Shown: positions 43,359 through 52,353, numbered from the stretch's first letter. The stretch is DNA of 64,000 bases from Rathayibacter sp. VKM Ac-2759 (GCF_009834225.1 NZ_CP047176.1:3472001-3536000), one strand, 5' to 3'. Numbers and translations: made by a program. Notes: a model not told the origin generated them from the letters alone.

Positions 43359-43562
43359 ATGAGCCAGAGCGAGAAGAACCAGCCCGAGCAGAACCAGCCC
43401 GTCATGGACGGCGCCGACGACGCGAGCAACGACGAGAAGCTGAGCGGCCTCATCGAGCAGGTCGACGAGGACCACGGCGCCGAGGGCGCGGGCGCCATGG
43501 CCGACGCCCTGCGCGACCGCGCCGACGAGACCGGCACCGAGATCACCGACGACGAGGCCTGA
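43359..43562 (+). CDS. Small acidic hypothetical protein
   Basis: 67 residues, rich in Asp, Glu, Gln and Ala (KNQPEQNQPVMDGADDAS, EITDDEA). No membrane segment or known domain. GGAGAGG lies 5-6 bases before ATG 43359, supporting translation. Its end overlaps by 20 bases the end of the convergent PucR-type gene. No function assigned. Confidence 0.65.
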   Translation: MSQSEKNQPEQNQPVMDGADDASNDEKLSGLIEQVDEDHGAEGAGAMADALRDRADETGTEITDDEA

Positions 43563-45075
43563 CCCCGAGGCGGTCCGGCAGGGCCGCACGGGCGCGGTGG
43601 AGGAAGACGGCGGTCATCACCACGCGGGCGCGAGCGGGGGACGAGTCGAGCGGGCCGATGAGCGCCTCGATCCGATCGAGGCGGTCGTAGAGCGTCTGGC
43701 GTCCGATGCCGAGCGCTCGGGCCGTCGCCGTCTTGCTCCCCCAGTGCGACGCGTACGCCTCCAGGGTCGCGAGCTGGTCGTCGCGCAGGGTGCCGAGCAC
43801 CTCCTCGATCAGGTCCTCGGCCTCGGCGTCGTCGCGCAGGGCGCTCGCGAACCGCGCCAGGCGGTGCTGCCGCGAGTCGACCACTCCGCCGCCGGAGGGC
43901 GCCCAGTCGCGCACTCCCCGCACCTCGGCCAGCTCCCGCTGGACCCGGCGCTGGTCGCCGAGCCCTCCGCCCACGCAGACCAGGGCCCCGGAGTCGCCGA
44001 GCGGCGCCGCGCGGTCCAGGAGCGCCGCGCGCCCCTCCTCCATCGCCCGCGCGTCCGTGAACGGGAGCAGTGCGAGCACCTCGGCGCCCACCACGCCGAG
44101 CACGGGGCCCGCGTCCGCGCCGACGCTGCCGAGCAGCTCGCGGAGGGAACGGAGCACGCGGTCGTCGTGCCCGGTGTCGGCCCAGACCCCGAGGTAGCGC
44201 TCCCGCGAGGAGGCGCCGAGCCGGCCGAGGAACGCGTCGATCTGCAGGTCGGCCGCCGCCTCCGCTCGCGAGTGCTCGGCCGTGGCCACCGCGAACAGCT
44301 GGGCCGTGAGGCGCTCGGCGACCGACGGCGGGCGGTGCCGGAGCAGCGCGACGGCCAGCACGTCCGGCGCGCGGTCGAGCGCGACGGCGACGGAGTGGAG
44401 ATCGGCCGCGACGTGGGCGCGCAGGTGCAGCGTCCCGAGCAGCGAGTCGCCCGCCCGCAGCACGTTCGAGAAGGTGCCGGACGTCGGTCCGGTGTCCACT
44501 CCGCGCCCGGGAGCGGCCCGGGCGATCTCCTCGCCCGTCAGCGACACCAGCGAGGCGGAGGCGCCGGTCGCCGTCGAGACGACGCGGAGGAGCTCGTCGA
44601 TCCCGGCGTCCGCGGCGGCCGCCTCGCTCAGGAGACCGGACACTCTGTCCGCCAGGCGGAGGCTCCGGAACTTCTGCTCGGTGAGATGGGTGTTGATGCT
44701 CTCGCACACCTGCACGAAGGGCACGCGCCGGGGCAGGGCGAGCACGGGCAGGCCGAGCTCGTCGGCGGCGGCGACGATCGGCACCGGCACCGCGGGCAGC
44801 CGCAGCGACAGCTCGACGGCGAGCGCACCGACCCCCGCCTCGACCAGGGACGCCACATAGCGGCGGCACTCCGCGGCGTCGTGGTCGGCCGAGAGGAGCG
44901 CGCCCTCCATCAGCAGCAGCTCGCCGCCCAGCAGGAGCGGGGCGATGTCGAGCTGCTCGCTCGCGTGGGCCCAGCGGATGAGCGCGCGGTCGGCCCGCGC
45001 GCCGCCCGCGACGACCACCGGCAGAGCGCTCGAGAAGACGGGATCGCTGAGCGCATCGGCGAGCAGGTAGGCCAT
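43543..45075 (-). CDS. PucR-family transcriptional regulator
   Basis: A 510-residue activator-type regulator. The N-terminal PucR_1 domain (about 1-130) has the ALLSADHDAAE and IPIVAAAD-like blocks. A GAF/GGDEF-like centre follows. The C-terminal PucR helix-turn-helix is TLEAYASHWGSKTATARALGIGRQTLYDRLDRIEALIG. In the family, purine breakdown intermediates control uptake and catabolism genes. It is divergent from an NCS1 permease gene (122-base gap), which with the following amidohydrolase is its likely target. Confidence 0.88.
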   Translation of the reverse strand: MAYLLADALSDPVFSSALPVVVAGGARADRALIRWAHASEQLDIAPLLLGGELLLMEGALLSADHDAAECRRYVASLVEAGVGALAVELSLRLPAVPVPIVAAADELGLPVLALPRRVPFVQVCESINTHLTEQKFRSLRLADRVSGLLSEAAAADAGIDELLRVVSTATGASASLVSLTGEEIARAAPGRGVDTGPTSGTFSNVLRAGDSLLGTLHLRAHVAADLHSVAVALDRAPDVLAVALLRHRPPSVAERLTAQLFAVATAEHSRAEAAADLQIDAFLGRLGASSRERYLGVWADTGHDDRVLRSLRELLGSVGADAGPVLGVVGAEVLALLPFTDARAMEEGRAALLDRAAPLGDSGALVCVGGGLGDQRRVQRELAEVRGVRDWAPSGGGVVDSRQHRLARFASALRDDAEAEDLIEEVLGTLRDDQLATLEAYASHWGSKTATARALGIGRQTLYDRLDRIEALIGPLDSSPARARVVMTAVFLHRARAALPDRLGVRPRRR

Positions 45076-45197
45076 ACAGAACGTCCTCTCGCGTCACGGC
45101 GAATTTACACGGCCGGGTGCCCGGCGAAACGGCGCGGAACGAGAGTGGACCCGCACCCCGCCCTGCCCCACCTCACGTCCCTCCGAGAGGAACCGCC

Positions 45198-46670
45198 ATG
45201 AGCACCGACGCCCTGCACGGCACCACCCACGACACCGAGGACGCGCTCACCCCGCTCCCCGACTCCCGCCGCACCGCCCGCCTCGACGGCCAGTTCTGGA
45301 TCTGGGCGGGCGCCAACATCGCCCCCATCAACTGGGTGCTCGGCGCCCTCGGAGTGAACATGGGCCTCGGCCTGTGGGACACGATCACCGTCCTGGTCCT
45401 CGGCAACGTCGTCGGCATGGCCGTCTTCGGCTTCTTCGTGCTGCTCGGGCAGCGCACCGGCGCGACCGGCATGCTGATCGGCCGCTCCGTCTTCGGGCGC
45501 CGCGGCAACTACGCGCCCGCCGCCATCCAGGCGGTCGTCGTCATCGGCTGGTGCGCGATCAACACCTGGATCGTGCTCGACCTCGTGATCGCCCTGCTCG
45601 GCTCCGTCGGGATCGTCGATCCGGAGGAGGCGAACATCGGCTGGAAGATCGCCGTCGCCGCCGTGATCATGGCGATCCAGGTCGCGATCTCGTTCCTCGG
45701 CTACCGCGCGATCGCGGCCTTCGAGCGCTGGACCGTGCCGCCCACCCTCGTGGTGCTCGCGATCATGTCGATCGTCGCCTGGTTCTTCCTCGACATCGAC
45801 TGGTCCTACGCCGGCCCCGCCGAGGGCGCCCTCACCGGAGGCGACCGCCTCGCCGCCATGTCGATCGTGATGACCGCCATCGGCATCGGCTGGGGCCTCA
45901 CCTGGCTCGCCTACGCCGGCGACTACTCCCGCTTCGTCAGCCCGCGCTCCTCGAAGCGGAAGCTCTACCTCGCGAGCGTCCTCGGCCAGTTCATCCCCGT
46001 CGTCTGGCTGGGCGTGCTCGGCGCGACCCTCGCGACGAAGAACGGCTCGGTCGATCCCGGGCAGCTGATCGTCGAGAACTTCGGCGCGCTCGCGATCCCG
46101 GTGCTGCTGCTCGTGGTGCACGGCCCGATCGCCACGAACGTGCTCAACATCTACTCGTTCGGCATGGCCACGCAGGCCCTCGACATCCGGCTCGGCCGGC
46201 GTGCGCTCAGCCTGATCGTCGGCGTGCTCGCGTTCATCGCCGCGGTGTTCTTCGTCTTCCAGGACGACCTCGCGACCACCCTCGACGCCTGGCTCGTCGG
46301 GCTCGTCGGCTGGGTCGCTCCGTGGGGCGCGATCGTGCTGGTGCACTACACGGTCTTCGAGCCGCGGGTCCGCTCGTTCGGGCACCTCTTCGCCCCGGTC
46401 GGCTCGCCGCTGCTGCCCGACGTGCGCTGGCGCGCCCTGCTGTCGTTCGCGATCGGCGCGACGCTCACGTGGCTGTTCATGAACGGCTCCGTCCCCGCCC
46501 TGCAGGGCCCGGCCGCGACGGCCCTCGGCGGCATCGACGTGTCGTGGCTGGCGGGCGGCGTCTCGGCCGGACTCGCCTACCTCCTGCTCGGGCGCGGCGA
46601 CGCCGCCGCCTGGGTCGCCCGCCGGGAGTCGGCCGCGCCTGCCGCGCAGCCCGAGCCCGTCCGCAGCTGA
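45198..46670 (+). CDS. NCS1-family nucleobase permease
   Basis: 490 residues with 12 hydrophobic segments. A polar N-terminus ends at RLDGQFWIWAGANIAPINWVLG, typical of CodB/PurP-type cytosine-purine permeases. NWVLGALGVNMG (helix 1) and YAGDYSRFVSP (helix 6-7 region) match family motifs. It should import purine, cytosine, uracil or a related heterocycle with H+ or Na+. AGAGGAA lies upstream of ATG 45198. Likely controlled by the PucR regulator and cotranscribed with the amidohydrolase 63 bases downstream. Confidence 0.88.
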   Translation: MSTDALHGTTHDTEDALTPLPDSRRTARLDGQFWIWAGANIAPINWVLGALGVNMGLGLWDTITVLVLGNVVGMAVFGFFVLLGQRTGATGMLIGRSVFGRRGNYAPAAIQAVVVIGWCAINTWIVLDLVIALLGSVGIVDPEEANIGWKIAVAAVIMAIQVAISFLGYRAIAAFERWTVPPTLVVLAIMSIVAWFFLDIDWSYAGPAEGALTGGDRLAAMSIVMTAIGIGWGLTWLAYAGDYSRFVSPRSSKRKLYLASVLGQFIPVVWLGVLGATLATKNGSVDPGQLIVENFGALAIPVLLLVVHGPIATNVLNIYSFGMATQALDIRLGRRALSLIVGVLAFIAAVFFVFQDDLATTLDAWLVGLVGWVAPWGAIVLVHYTVFEPRVRSFGHLFAPVGSPLLPDVRWRALLSFAIGATLTWLFMNGSVPALQGPAATALGGIDVSWLAGGVSAGLAYLLLGRGDAAAWVARRESAAPAAQPEPVRS

Positions 46671-46733
46671 CCGCGGCCCCGAGTCCGCCTCCGCCCCCAG
46701 CACCCCGCACCTCGCACCACGAACGGAACCGCC

Positions 46734-48245
46734 ATGCCCCTCCTCATCACCGACGCCTCCGTCATCACCATGGACCCGGTCTCGGGCGCCGTGCCGATCA
46801 CGGCGAGCATCCGCATCGTCGACGACGTCATCACCGCGATCGGCCCGGGGCTCTCGCCCGAGCCCGGCGACCAGGTCGTCGACGGCCGCGACCGCCTCGT
46901 CACCCCGGGGTTCGTCAACGCGCACACCCACTCGTGGGAGTACCTCTACAAGGGGCGCTACGACAACCTGCCCCTGGAGCTGTGGATGCTGCTCTCGTAC
47001 CCGATCCTCGGGAACAGCCGCGTCGCTCCGGATCTGGTGAGGCTCCGCTCGTCGCTGTTCGCGCTGGAGTCGCTGAAGGCGGGGGTCACGACGCTCGTCG
47101 ACGACGTGCTCGAGAACCCCGACCAGGATGCGCAGCAGCTCGCCGCGGTCTTCGACGCGTACGACGAGATCGGGATCCGCGCGAACATCTCGGGTCACGT
47201 GATCAGCAAGCCGTTCTACGAGACGATGCCGTTCGTCGAGGAGTACCTGCCCGCCGAGATCCTCGACTCGGTGCGGTCCGCGGCGCGGCCGACGACGGAG
47301 GGGTACCTCGCGTTCAGCCGCGAGGCGTTCGCCACCCAGCACGGGCGCGGAGGCGGGCGGCTGCGCTACATGGTCGCCCCGTCGGCCCCGCAGCGGTGCG
47401 GTCCGGAGCTGCTGACGGGGGCGACCGAGCTCGCGCTCGAGCACGACGCCGAGTGCCACATCCACGTCCTCGAGACGAAGACGCAGCTGGTGACGGGCGA
47501 GGAGTTCTACGGGTCGACCCTGGTGGAGTACATGGAGCGGATCGGCGCGCTCTCGACGAACACGACCTTCGCGCACGGGATCTGGCTGACCGACTCCGAC
47601 ATGGCGCGGGTGGCGGCCGCGGGCACCTCGATCTCGCACAACCCGATCTCGAACCTCAAGCTCGGCTCGGGCATCGCGCCGTGGCGGGCCCTGCACGACG
47701 CGGGGGTGAACCTGGGGCTCGGCACCGACGGCTGCTCGAGCAGCGACTCCCCGCGGATGCTCGACGTGGTGAAGGCGGCGGCGCTGCTGCACAAGGTGAC
47801 CGACCCCGAGATCGCGACGTGGCCGACGGTCGCCGAGGTGCTCACCGCGGGGACGATCGGAGGCGCGCGCAGCGCGGTCCTCGACGGCGTCACCGGCAGC
47901 ATCGAGGTGGGCAAGCAGGCCGACCTCGTGCTCTTCGACCTCGAGACCCTGAACTTCACCCCGCGCCAGCGCCTCGAGAACCAGCTGGTCTACTCCGAGA
48001 ACGGCTCGTCGATCGACACGGTGATCGTGGCCGGCCGGATCGTCGTCGCCGGCGGGCGGTCGACGACGGTCGACGAGGCGGCGCTGCGGGCGGATCTGGC
48101 GGCGCAGCTCGGCGAGATCGTGGCGTGGCAGGACTCGCTCGACCGCACCAACGGGGTGCTGACGGAGCCGCTGCACAGGATGTACGCCGAGGCGATGCGG
48201 CGCGACGCGTCGATCGACCGCTTCAGCGGCCGCCGGCTGGTCTGA
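46734..48245 (+). CDS. Amidohydrolase/deaminase (cytosine-guanine deaminase-like)
   Basis: 503 residues of the amidohydrolase superfamily. Metal and catalytic sites are in order HTHSWEY (His66, His68 region), HIHVLETKTQ, AHGIWLT and GTDGCSSSD; the ring opens on GRDRLVTPGFVNAH. This is closest to the ATZ/TRZ-SsnA group that deaminates guanine, cytosine, adenosine-derived bases or triazines. Coupled to an NCS1 permease, deamination of the imported base is likely; which base cannot be told. An inverted repeat at 48291-48324 follows. Confidence 0.86.
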   Translation: MPLLITDASVITMDPVSGAVPITASIRIVDDVITAIGPGLSPEPGDQVVDGRDRLVTPGFVNAHTHSWEYLYKGRYDNLPLELWMLLSYPILGNSRVAPDLVRLRSSLFALESLKAGVTTLVDDVLENPDQDAQQLAAVFDAYDEIGIRANISGHVISKPFYETMPFVEEYLPAEILDSVRSAARPTTEGYLAFSREAFATQHGRGGGRLRYMVAPSAPQRCGPELLTGATELALEHDAECHIHVLETKTQLVTGEEFYGSTLVEYMERIGALSTNTTFAHGIWLTDSDMARVAAAGTSISHNPISNLKLGSGIAPWRALHDAGVNLGLGTDGCSSSDSPRMLDVVKAAALLHKVTDPEIATWPTVAEVLTAGTIGGARSAVLDGVTGSIEVGKQADLVLFDLETLNFTPRQRLENQLVYSENGSSIDTVIVAGRIVVAGGRSTTVDEAALRADLAAQLGEIVAWQDSLDRTNGVLTEPLHRMYAEAMRRDASIDRFSGRRLV

Positions 48246-48290
48246 GCGGGGCTCCGGAGGCGAGACGGGCGGTCGGCGGCGGGATCGGGA

Positions 48291-48324
48291 GGGCCTGCGG
48301 CGCGGCGCGCCGGGCCGCAGCCCC
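48291..48324 (+). terminator. Terminator-like stem after the amidohydrolase gene
   Basis: GGGCCTGCGGC (48291-48301) pairs with GCCGCAGCCCC (48314-48324) at 10 of 11 bases, about 46 bases after the stop. Moderate support. Confidence 0.45.
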
Positions 48325-48677
48325 GGCACAGGGGTCACCCGGGCGGAGGAACACTCATCGCGGAGGGCGGCCGGAGGCCCGCCCCTAGTGTCACTGCATG
48401 AGCGCCGGGGTCCCCTCCGGCCGCTGCCCAGGCGACCGCACACTCCCGCGACGTGCGGTCGTGAGAGGGTCGCGCCTCTGACCTCGACGCCCCGAAGGAC
48501 GCCCCGTGCCGGTGACCGCCGCGAAGCCCCGCCAGCGCCCCCGCGCGCGGGCGGCCGCGGGTCCGGTCGGCACCGGGAGCGCTCACGTGCGAGCGCTCCC
48601 CGCGGGCAGAGCCCCCTCCAGCCCCCTCTCCCAGCCCTGAGTCCCCGCTCACCCTTCCCCGATTGGACCGCACGCCC
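48325..48677. promoter_or_regulatory. Leader region of beta-helix protein B with two palindromes
   Basis: No supported gene. CGACCGCAC/GTGCGGTCG (48433-48461) is a perfect 9-base stem. GGGAGCGCTC-ACGTGC-GAGCGCTCCC (48575-48600) is a perfect 26-base palindrome. Each half contains GAGCGCTC, the core of CebR-type LacI operators (TGGGAGCGCTCCCA). The palindrome is 78 bases before ATG 48678. A regulator for it was not found in the window. Confidence 0.55.
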
Positions 48678-50267
48678 ATGACTCGAACTCTCAGCGCGAC
48701 TCTCGCCGCCCTGCTGGTGGTGATCGCCGCCTTCTTCACGGCGGTCCCCAGCACGGCGGCCGCGAACCGCTACGCCGCCCCCACCGGCACCGGAACGGTC
48801 TGCACCTCGACCGCCCCCTGCTCCCTCGCCGTCGCCGTGCAGAACGCCGCGGCCGGCGACACCGTTCTGCTCACCTCGGGCACCTACCCGACGACCGACC
48901 TCAAGGGCGGCAAGGCGACCGTCGCCGCCCCCGTCACCGTCCAGCCCGCGCCCGGCGCTTCGCCCGTGCTCGGGACCACGAAGGTCTACACCCCCAACAC
49001 CGTGTGGAACGACATCTTCTCGAGGACGCCCTTCTACACCTACGGCTCGGGCATCACGGTCAACCGGATGCACATCGACGGCTCCGGCATCTTCGTGCGC
49101 AGCGCGAACGTGGTGGTGCGCGACTCCCTCTTCGAGAACGGCTCGTCGATCGACGGCATCCAGGTCGGCGGCACCGACAACGGCCTGATCGAGAACAACG
49201 TCGTGCGCGACTTCGACCAGAACAAGAACAACGGCCTGCACGCCGACTGCATCCAGGTGTTCGAGAGCAACGACGTCACGCTCCGCGGCAACACGCTGAG
49301 CAACTGCTACAACGCGGGCATCATCTTCTCGCCGGGCGGCGGCGACGGGATGAGCCGGATCACCGTCGAGTCGAACTTCGTCTCGGGCTGCATCGTGGTC
49401 ACGAACGACTGCCGCGGAGGCTCGTCCGCCGACTTCCGCGAGGCGTCGGCCGACGGCGTCTACATCCGCAACAACACGTTCGAGAGCGGAGCGCTCCGCG
49501 TCGGAGGCGCGAAGAACACGGTCTTCGACCGCAACATCGTCAGCTACCTCTCCTCGTGCACCAGCCCGATGACGAACACGATCGTCGAGGGCTGGAACTC
49601 GAAGCTCTGCGCACTCCCGGCGCTGATGAACCAGCAGGGCAACGTGCAGGGCGCGCCCGCCCTTCGCTCGCCCTCGACCGGCGACCTGCACGCTCTGAAC
49701 GCCGCGCAGACGCAGATCGCGGGCTGGGGATCGACCACCGGCGCCCTGACCGACATCGACGGCCAGACCATGGGCGCTCTCACCGCCGGAGCCGACCAGG
49801 TCGGCGCCCTGAGCGCGCCGCCCGCGACGCCCACGGCGACCCCCACGCCCACGGCCACCGCCACCGCGACCCCGACGGCCACGCCGACCGCGACGCCCAC
49901 GGCGACTCCGACCGCCACGCCCACCGCCACGGCCACGCCGACCGCGACACCGACTCCGACCGCCACCGCGGCTCCGGCCGACACGACGCGACCGACCGTC
50001 GCGGTCGTCTCGCCGGTCTCCGGAGCCTCCGTCTCGGGCACCATCACCCTGGTGGCCAGCGCCTCGGACGACGTCGCCGTGACCGGAGTCAGCTACTGGG
50101 TCGGCACGACGAAGCTCGGTGACGCGACCCGCGCGGCCGACGGGACCTGGCAGCTCACGGTGAACACCGCGGTCTTCGCCAAGGGCACGTACCCGGTGAC
50201 CGCCAAGGCGGTCGACGCCGCCGGCAACGCGACCACGAGCGCGACCATCTCGCTGAAGCGCGTCTGA
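48678..50267 (+). CDS. Secreted right-handed beta-helix protein with Thr/Pro linker and Ig-like domain (copy B)
   Basis: 529 residues, paralogue of the 41579 protein with long near-identical blocks (VVRDSLFENGSSIDGIQVGG, NNGLHADCIQVFES, NCYNAGIIFSPG, ITVESNFV). Signal peptide ends near STAAA (29). The beta-helix runs to about 370, then an almost pure (T-A/P)n linker (about 372-428) and one Ig-like domain (PTVAVVSPVSGASV to the end). ATG 48678 is chosen over TTG 48663. Terminated by a strong stem at 50283. Surface polymer degradation or binding is inferred. Confidence 0.86.
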   Translation: MTRTLSATLAALLVVIAAFFTAVPSTAAANRYAAPTGTGTVCTSTAPCSLAVAVQNAAAGDTVLLTSGTYPTTDLKGGKATVAAPVTVQPAPGASPVLGTTKVYTPNTVWNDIFSRTPFYTYGSGITVNRMHIDGSGIFVRSANVVVRDSLFENGSSIDGIQVGGTDNGLIENNVVRDFDQNKNNGLHADCIQVFESNDVTLRGNTLSNCYNAGIIFSPGGGDGMSRITVESNFVSGCIVVTNDCRGGSSADFREASADGVYIRNNTFESGALRVGGAKNTVFDRNIVSYLSSCTSPMTNTIVEGWNSKLCALPALMNQQGNVQGAPALRSPSTGDLHALNAAQTQIAGWGSTTGALTDIDGQTMGALTAGADQVGALSAPPATPTATPTPTATATATPTATPTATPTATPTATPTATATPTATPTPTATAAPADTTRPTVAVVSPVSGASVSGTITLVASASDDVAVTGVSYWVGTTKLGDATRAADGTWQLTVNTAVFAKGTYPVTAKAVDAAGNATTSATISLKRV

Positions 50268-50282
50268 TCCCGCGCGCACGAC

Positions 50283-50312
50283 GGGCCCGCCATCCTCAGG
50301 GGTGGCGGGCCC
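50283..50312. terminator. Bidirectional terminator between beta-helix B and the ferric reductase
   Basis: GGGCCCGCCA (50283-50292) and TGGCGGGCCC (50303-50312) form a perfect 10-base stem in the 53-base convergent gap. Fits both genes' ends. Confidence 0.75.
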
Positions 50313-50320
50313 GCGTCGTC

Positions 50321-51187
50321 TCAGTCGTCGAAGATCGCGCCGACCGGCTCGCGCTTCTCGGCCTGGAACCGGTCCTCGGCCCGGCCCAGCGCCCAGTACG
50401 CCGACAGCGAGAGCGCCGAGCGCTCGATCCCCCAGTCGCCCTGGAGGATGCCGCGCAGCTCCTTCATCGCGGTGCGCTCCCCGTGCGCGAAGACCTCGAC
50501 GGCACCCTCCGGACGCGCCTCGGCGCGCACCGCCGCGACCAGGGCTCGACCCGCCTCCAGGGCCGCGCGGTGCAGCCAGCGGATCTCGACCCCGGCGGGG
50601 GCGGACAGCTCCACCTCGTCGGCCGCGCCGCCCACCTCGATCAGTGCCAGCCCGCGGGCCGCAGGGCCCATCGCCTCCAGTGCCGACGCGATCGCCGGGA
50701 GGGCGGAGTCGTCGCCGAGGAGGAGGTGCGCGACCGCCGGGTCCTCGCGCGGCGCCCACGCGCCACCGGGGGCCGACATCGCGAGCCGGTCGCCGGGCCG
50801 GGCGGCGGCGGCCCAGGGGCCGGCGACGCCCTCGTCGCCGTGGACGACGAAGTCGACGGCGATGCTCCGCTCGCCGACGGAGCGCACCGTGTAGGTGCGC
50901 CGCACCGGCAGGTCCTCGGGCGCGACGCTCGCGCGGAGGGCGTCGAGGTCGAACGGCGGCTCGAGCGGCGAGCCGGCCGGCGGGAGCAGGAGCTTGACGT
51001 AGCGATCGGTCACGGCGAGTCGCGCGGGATCCGCCTCCGCGAGGAAGCCGTCGACGCCCTCGCCCCCGAGGTGCACACGGACGAGGTGCTCGGCGAGCCG
51101 CTCCGTCCGCAGGACGGTGAGCACGTGCTGGCTGCGGGTCCGCCGCTCCCGGAGAGGCGGGCGCGGGGCGTCTGAGGCATCGGTCAT
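50321..51187 (-). CDS. Siderophore-interacting protein (FAD/NAD(P)H ferric-siderophore reductase)
   Basis: A 288-residue cytoplasmic flavoprotein that reduces imported ferric siderophore to release iron. The FAD-binding motif RTYTVRS is at 97-103, a nucleotide domain follows (LLLGDDSALPAIASAL), and the family ending SLSAYWALGRAEDRFQAEK is intact. Alone here, without siderophore uptake genes beside it. ATG 51187. Confidence 0.9.
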   Translation of the reverse strand: MTDASDAPRPPLRERRTRSQHVLTVLRTERLAEHLVRVHLGGEGVDGFLAEADPARLAVTDRYVKLLLPPAGSPLEPPFDLDALRASVAPEDLPVRRTYTVRSVGERSIAVDFVVHGDEGVAGPWAAAARPGDRLAMSAPGGAWAPREDPAVAHLLLGDDSALPAIASALEAMGPAARGLALIEVGGAADEVELSAPAGVEIRWLHRAALEAGRALVAAVRAEARPEGAVEVFAHGERTAMKELRGILQGDWGIERSALSLSAYWALGRAEDRFQAEKREPVGAIFDD

Positions 51188-51199
51188 CCCCTCAGCATG

Positions 51200-51214
51200 C
51201 CCGCCCTAGGCGGG
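51200..51214 (-). terminator. Small terminator stem after the receiver gene
   Basis: CCCGCC-CTA-GGCGGG (51200-51214), 6-base stem, lies 11 bases beyond the minus-strand receiver stop. It would end the long operon 57466 to 51226. Weak by length. Confidence 0.45.
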
Positions 51215-51225
51215 AGCGAGCCGGA

Positions 51226-51600
51226 TCAGCCGCGCCCCTCGAGGACGACGGACTCCAGCGTCCTCCGGAGCGCCTCGGAGCTGACCGGCTTGGTGAGGTG
51301 CGCCCTGACGCCCCTGACCGTCTCCGGAGGCAGCGAGGAGTACTCGAGGATCCCCGTCACGAGCACGAACGGGGGCGGGTCGGACGCCCCGGCGAGGGCC
51401 TCGAGGATCTGGACCCCCGTCCCCGACGGCAGGCGGTAGTCGGCGACCACGAGATCGAAGCGGTGCTCGGCGAGCGCGGCGAGCGCCTCCGGCACGTCCT
51501 CGGTCTCGTCGACGACCCAGTCGCTCCGGCGCAGCATGCGGCTCAGCACGAGCCGCGAGACGACGTCGTCGTCGACGACGAGCGCGCGCCCCGGCGTCAC
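51226..51600 (-). CDS. Stand-alone response-regulator receiver
   Basis: A 124-residue single CheY-like domain with no output domain. Acidic pocket D10-D11-D12, phospho-acceptor Asp54 (VVADYRLP), Thr/Ser switch at VTG (81-83) and Lys104 (LTKP). GTG start at 51600 overlaps the STAS stop. It closes the partner-switching cassette. It may take phosphate from the HPt-bearing kinase at 57598, or act as an intermediate between that kinase and the STAS/phosphatase proteins. Confidence 0.88.
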   Translation of the reverse strand: MTPGRALVVDDDVVSRLVLSRMLRRSDWVVDETEDVPEALAALAEHRFDLVVADYRLPSGTGVQILEALAGASDPPPFVLVTGILEYSSLPPETVRGVRAHLTKPVSSEALRRTLESVVLEGRG

Positions 51601-51935
51601 GACTCCTCCCCCCGGTCGACCATCGTGAAGATCTCGTCGAAGCGGGTGAGCCGGAAGACGCGCATCGCATCGTCGGAGGCGGGTCGCACCAGCACGAGCG
51701 ACCTGCCGCTGAGCACTCGGTCGCGTCGCGCTCGCGCGAGCACGGCGAGTCCCGCGCTGTCGAGGAACGAGACGCCGGAGAGGTCGATCACCATCCGGGG
51801 GATCCCGGCCACCGGGGCGGCCAGCACCGTCTCGCGCACCCGCGGCGCCTCGCCGACGTCGAACCGCCCGGCCAGGGTCACTCTCACCGTGTCGTCGTCG
51901 CCGATCACCACGGCCATGTCGAGCTCCTCAGCCAC
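51597..51935 (-). CDS. STAS-domain anti-sigma-factor antagonist (RsbV/SpoIIAA type), copy 1
   Basis: A 112-residue single STAS domain. Phosphorylatable Ser60 lies in VSFLDSAGLAVL. In partner switching the unphosphorylated form binds the anti-sigma-type kinase; phosphorylation releases it. The GTG start (51935) lies 8 bases before the stop of the ATPase gene, so the two are made together. A second STAS protein is encoded at 53699. Confidence 0.88.
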   Translation of the reverse strand: MAEELDMAVVIGDDDTVRVTLAGRFDVGEAPRVRETVLAAPVAGIPRMVIDLSGVSFLDSAGLAVLARARRDRVLSGRSLVLVRPASDDAMRVFRLTRFDEIFTMVDRGEES

Positions 51936-52353
51936 GGGGTCCTCCGAGATCGAACGCCAGCTCGAGTTCGTTGCCGCTGCCCGTCCTGCGGTACGAGAGC
52001 TCGTCGACGAGGGAGCGGATGATCTTCACTCCGAACCCCCGCTCCTGCACCGCACCGGCCTCCGGGACCGGCACCGCGCCGAGGTCGAAGGCCGCGCCCC
52101 GATCGCTCACGCGCACCGTCAGCCGGTCCTCCTCGAGCACCAGATCGAGGTCGATGGTCGTCCCGGGGGGCGCGCCGGCGTGGTCGATGACATTGATGCA
52201 CGCCTCGTGCACGGCGAGCTCGGCGCGGGCGAGGAGGGCCGCGGCCGCGGCCGGATCGAGCACCAGGGCCGCCTCGCGCAGCCACCCGCCCAGCGCACGG
52301 ACCGCGAGCACGTCCGGCTCGAGCCGCAGCCGGGATTCGACGAGCACCGTCAT
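51928..52353 (-). CDS. Anti-sigma-factor-type serine kinase (RsbW-like HATPase)
   Basis: 141 residues of the HATPase_c_2 (RsbW/SpoIIAB) family. N-box ELAVHEACINVIDHA has Glu50 and Asn54, G1-box VSDRGAAFD, G2-box ERGFGVKII. It should phosphorylate one or both STAS proteins and bind a target. No sigma factor is encoded next to it. ATG 52353 overlaps the phosphatase stop (ATGA), and its own end overlaps the STAS start. Confidence 0.88.
   Translation of the reverse strand: MTVLVESRLRLEPDVLAVRALGGWLREAALVLDPAAAAALLARAELAVHEACINVIDHAGAPPGTTIDLDLVLEEDRLTVRVSDRGAAFDLGAVPVPEAGAVQERGFGVKIIRSLVDELSYRRTGSGNELELAFDLGGPRG

Noticed and set aside
48335..48754. Minus-strand open frame before beta-helix protein B
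   Set aside because: Overlaps the signal-peptide region and palindromes of the plus-strand gene, with Arg/Gly/Ser-rich shadow composition and no ribosome site.
45105..50759. A 1884-codon open frame on the minus strand
   Set aside because: It is antisense to the permease, amidohydrolase and beta-helix genes, has His/Arg/Asp-rich low-complexity translation typical of GC-rich shadow frames, and no domain.
50321..51187. A siderophore biosynthesis or uptake cluster around the ferric reductase
   Set aside because: Only the single reductase gene is present; flanking genes belong to other systems.
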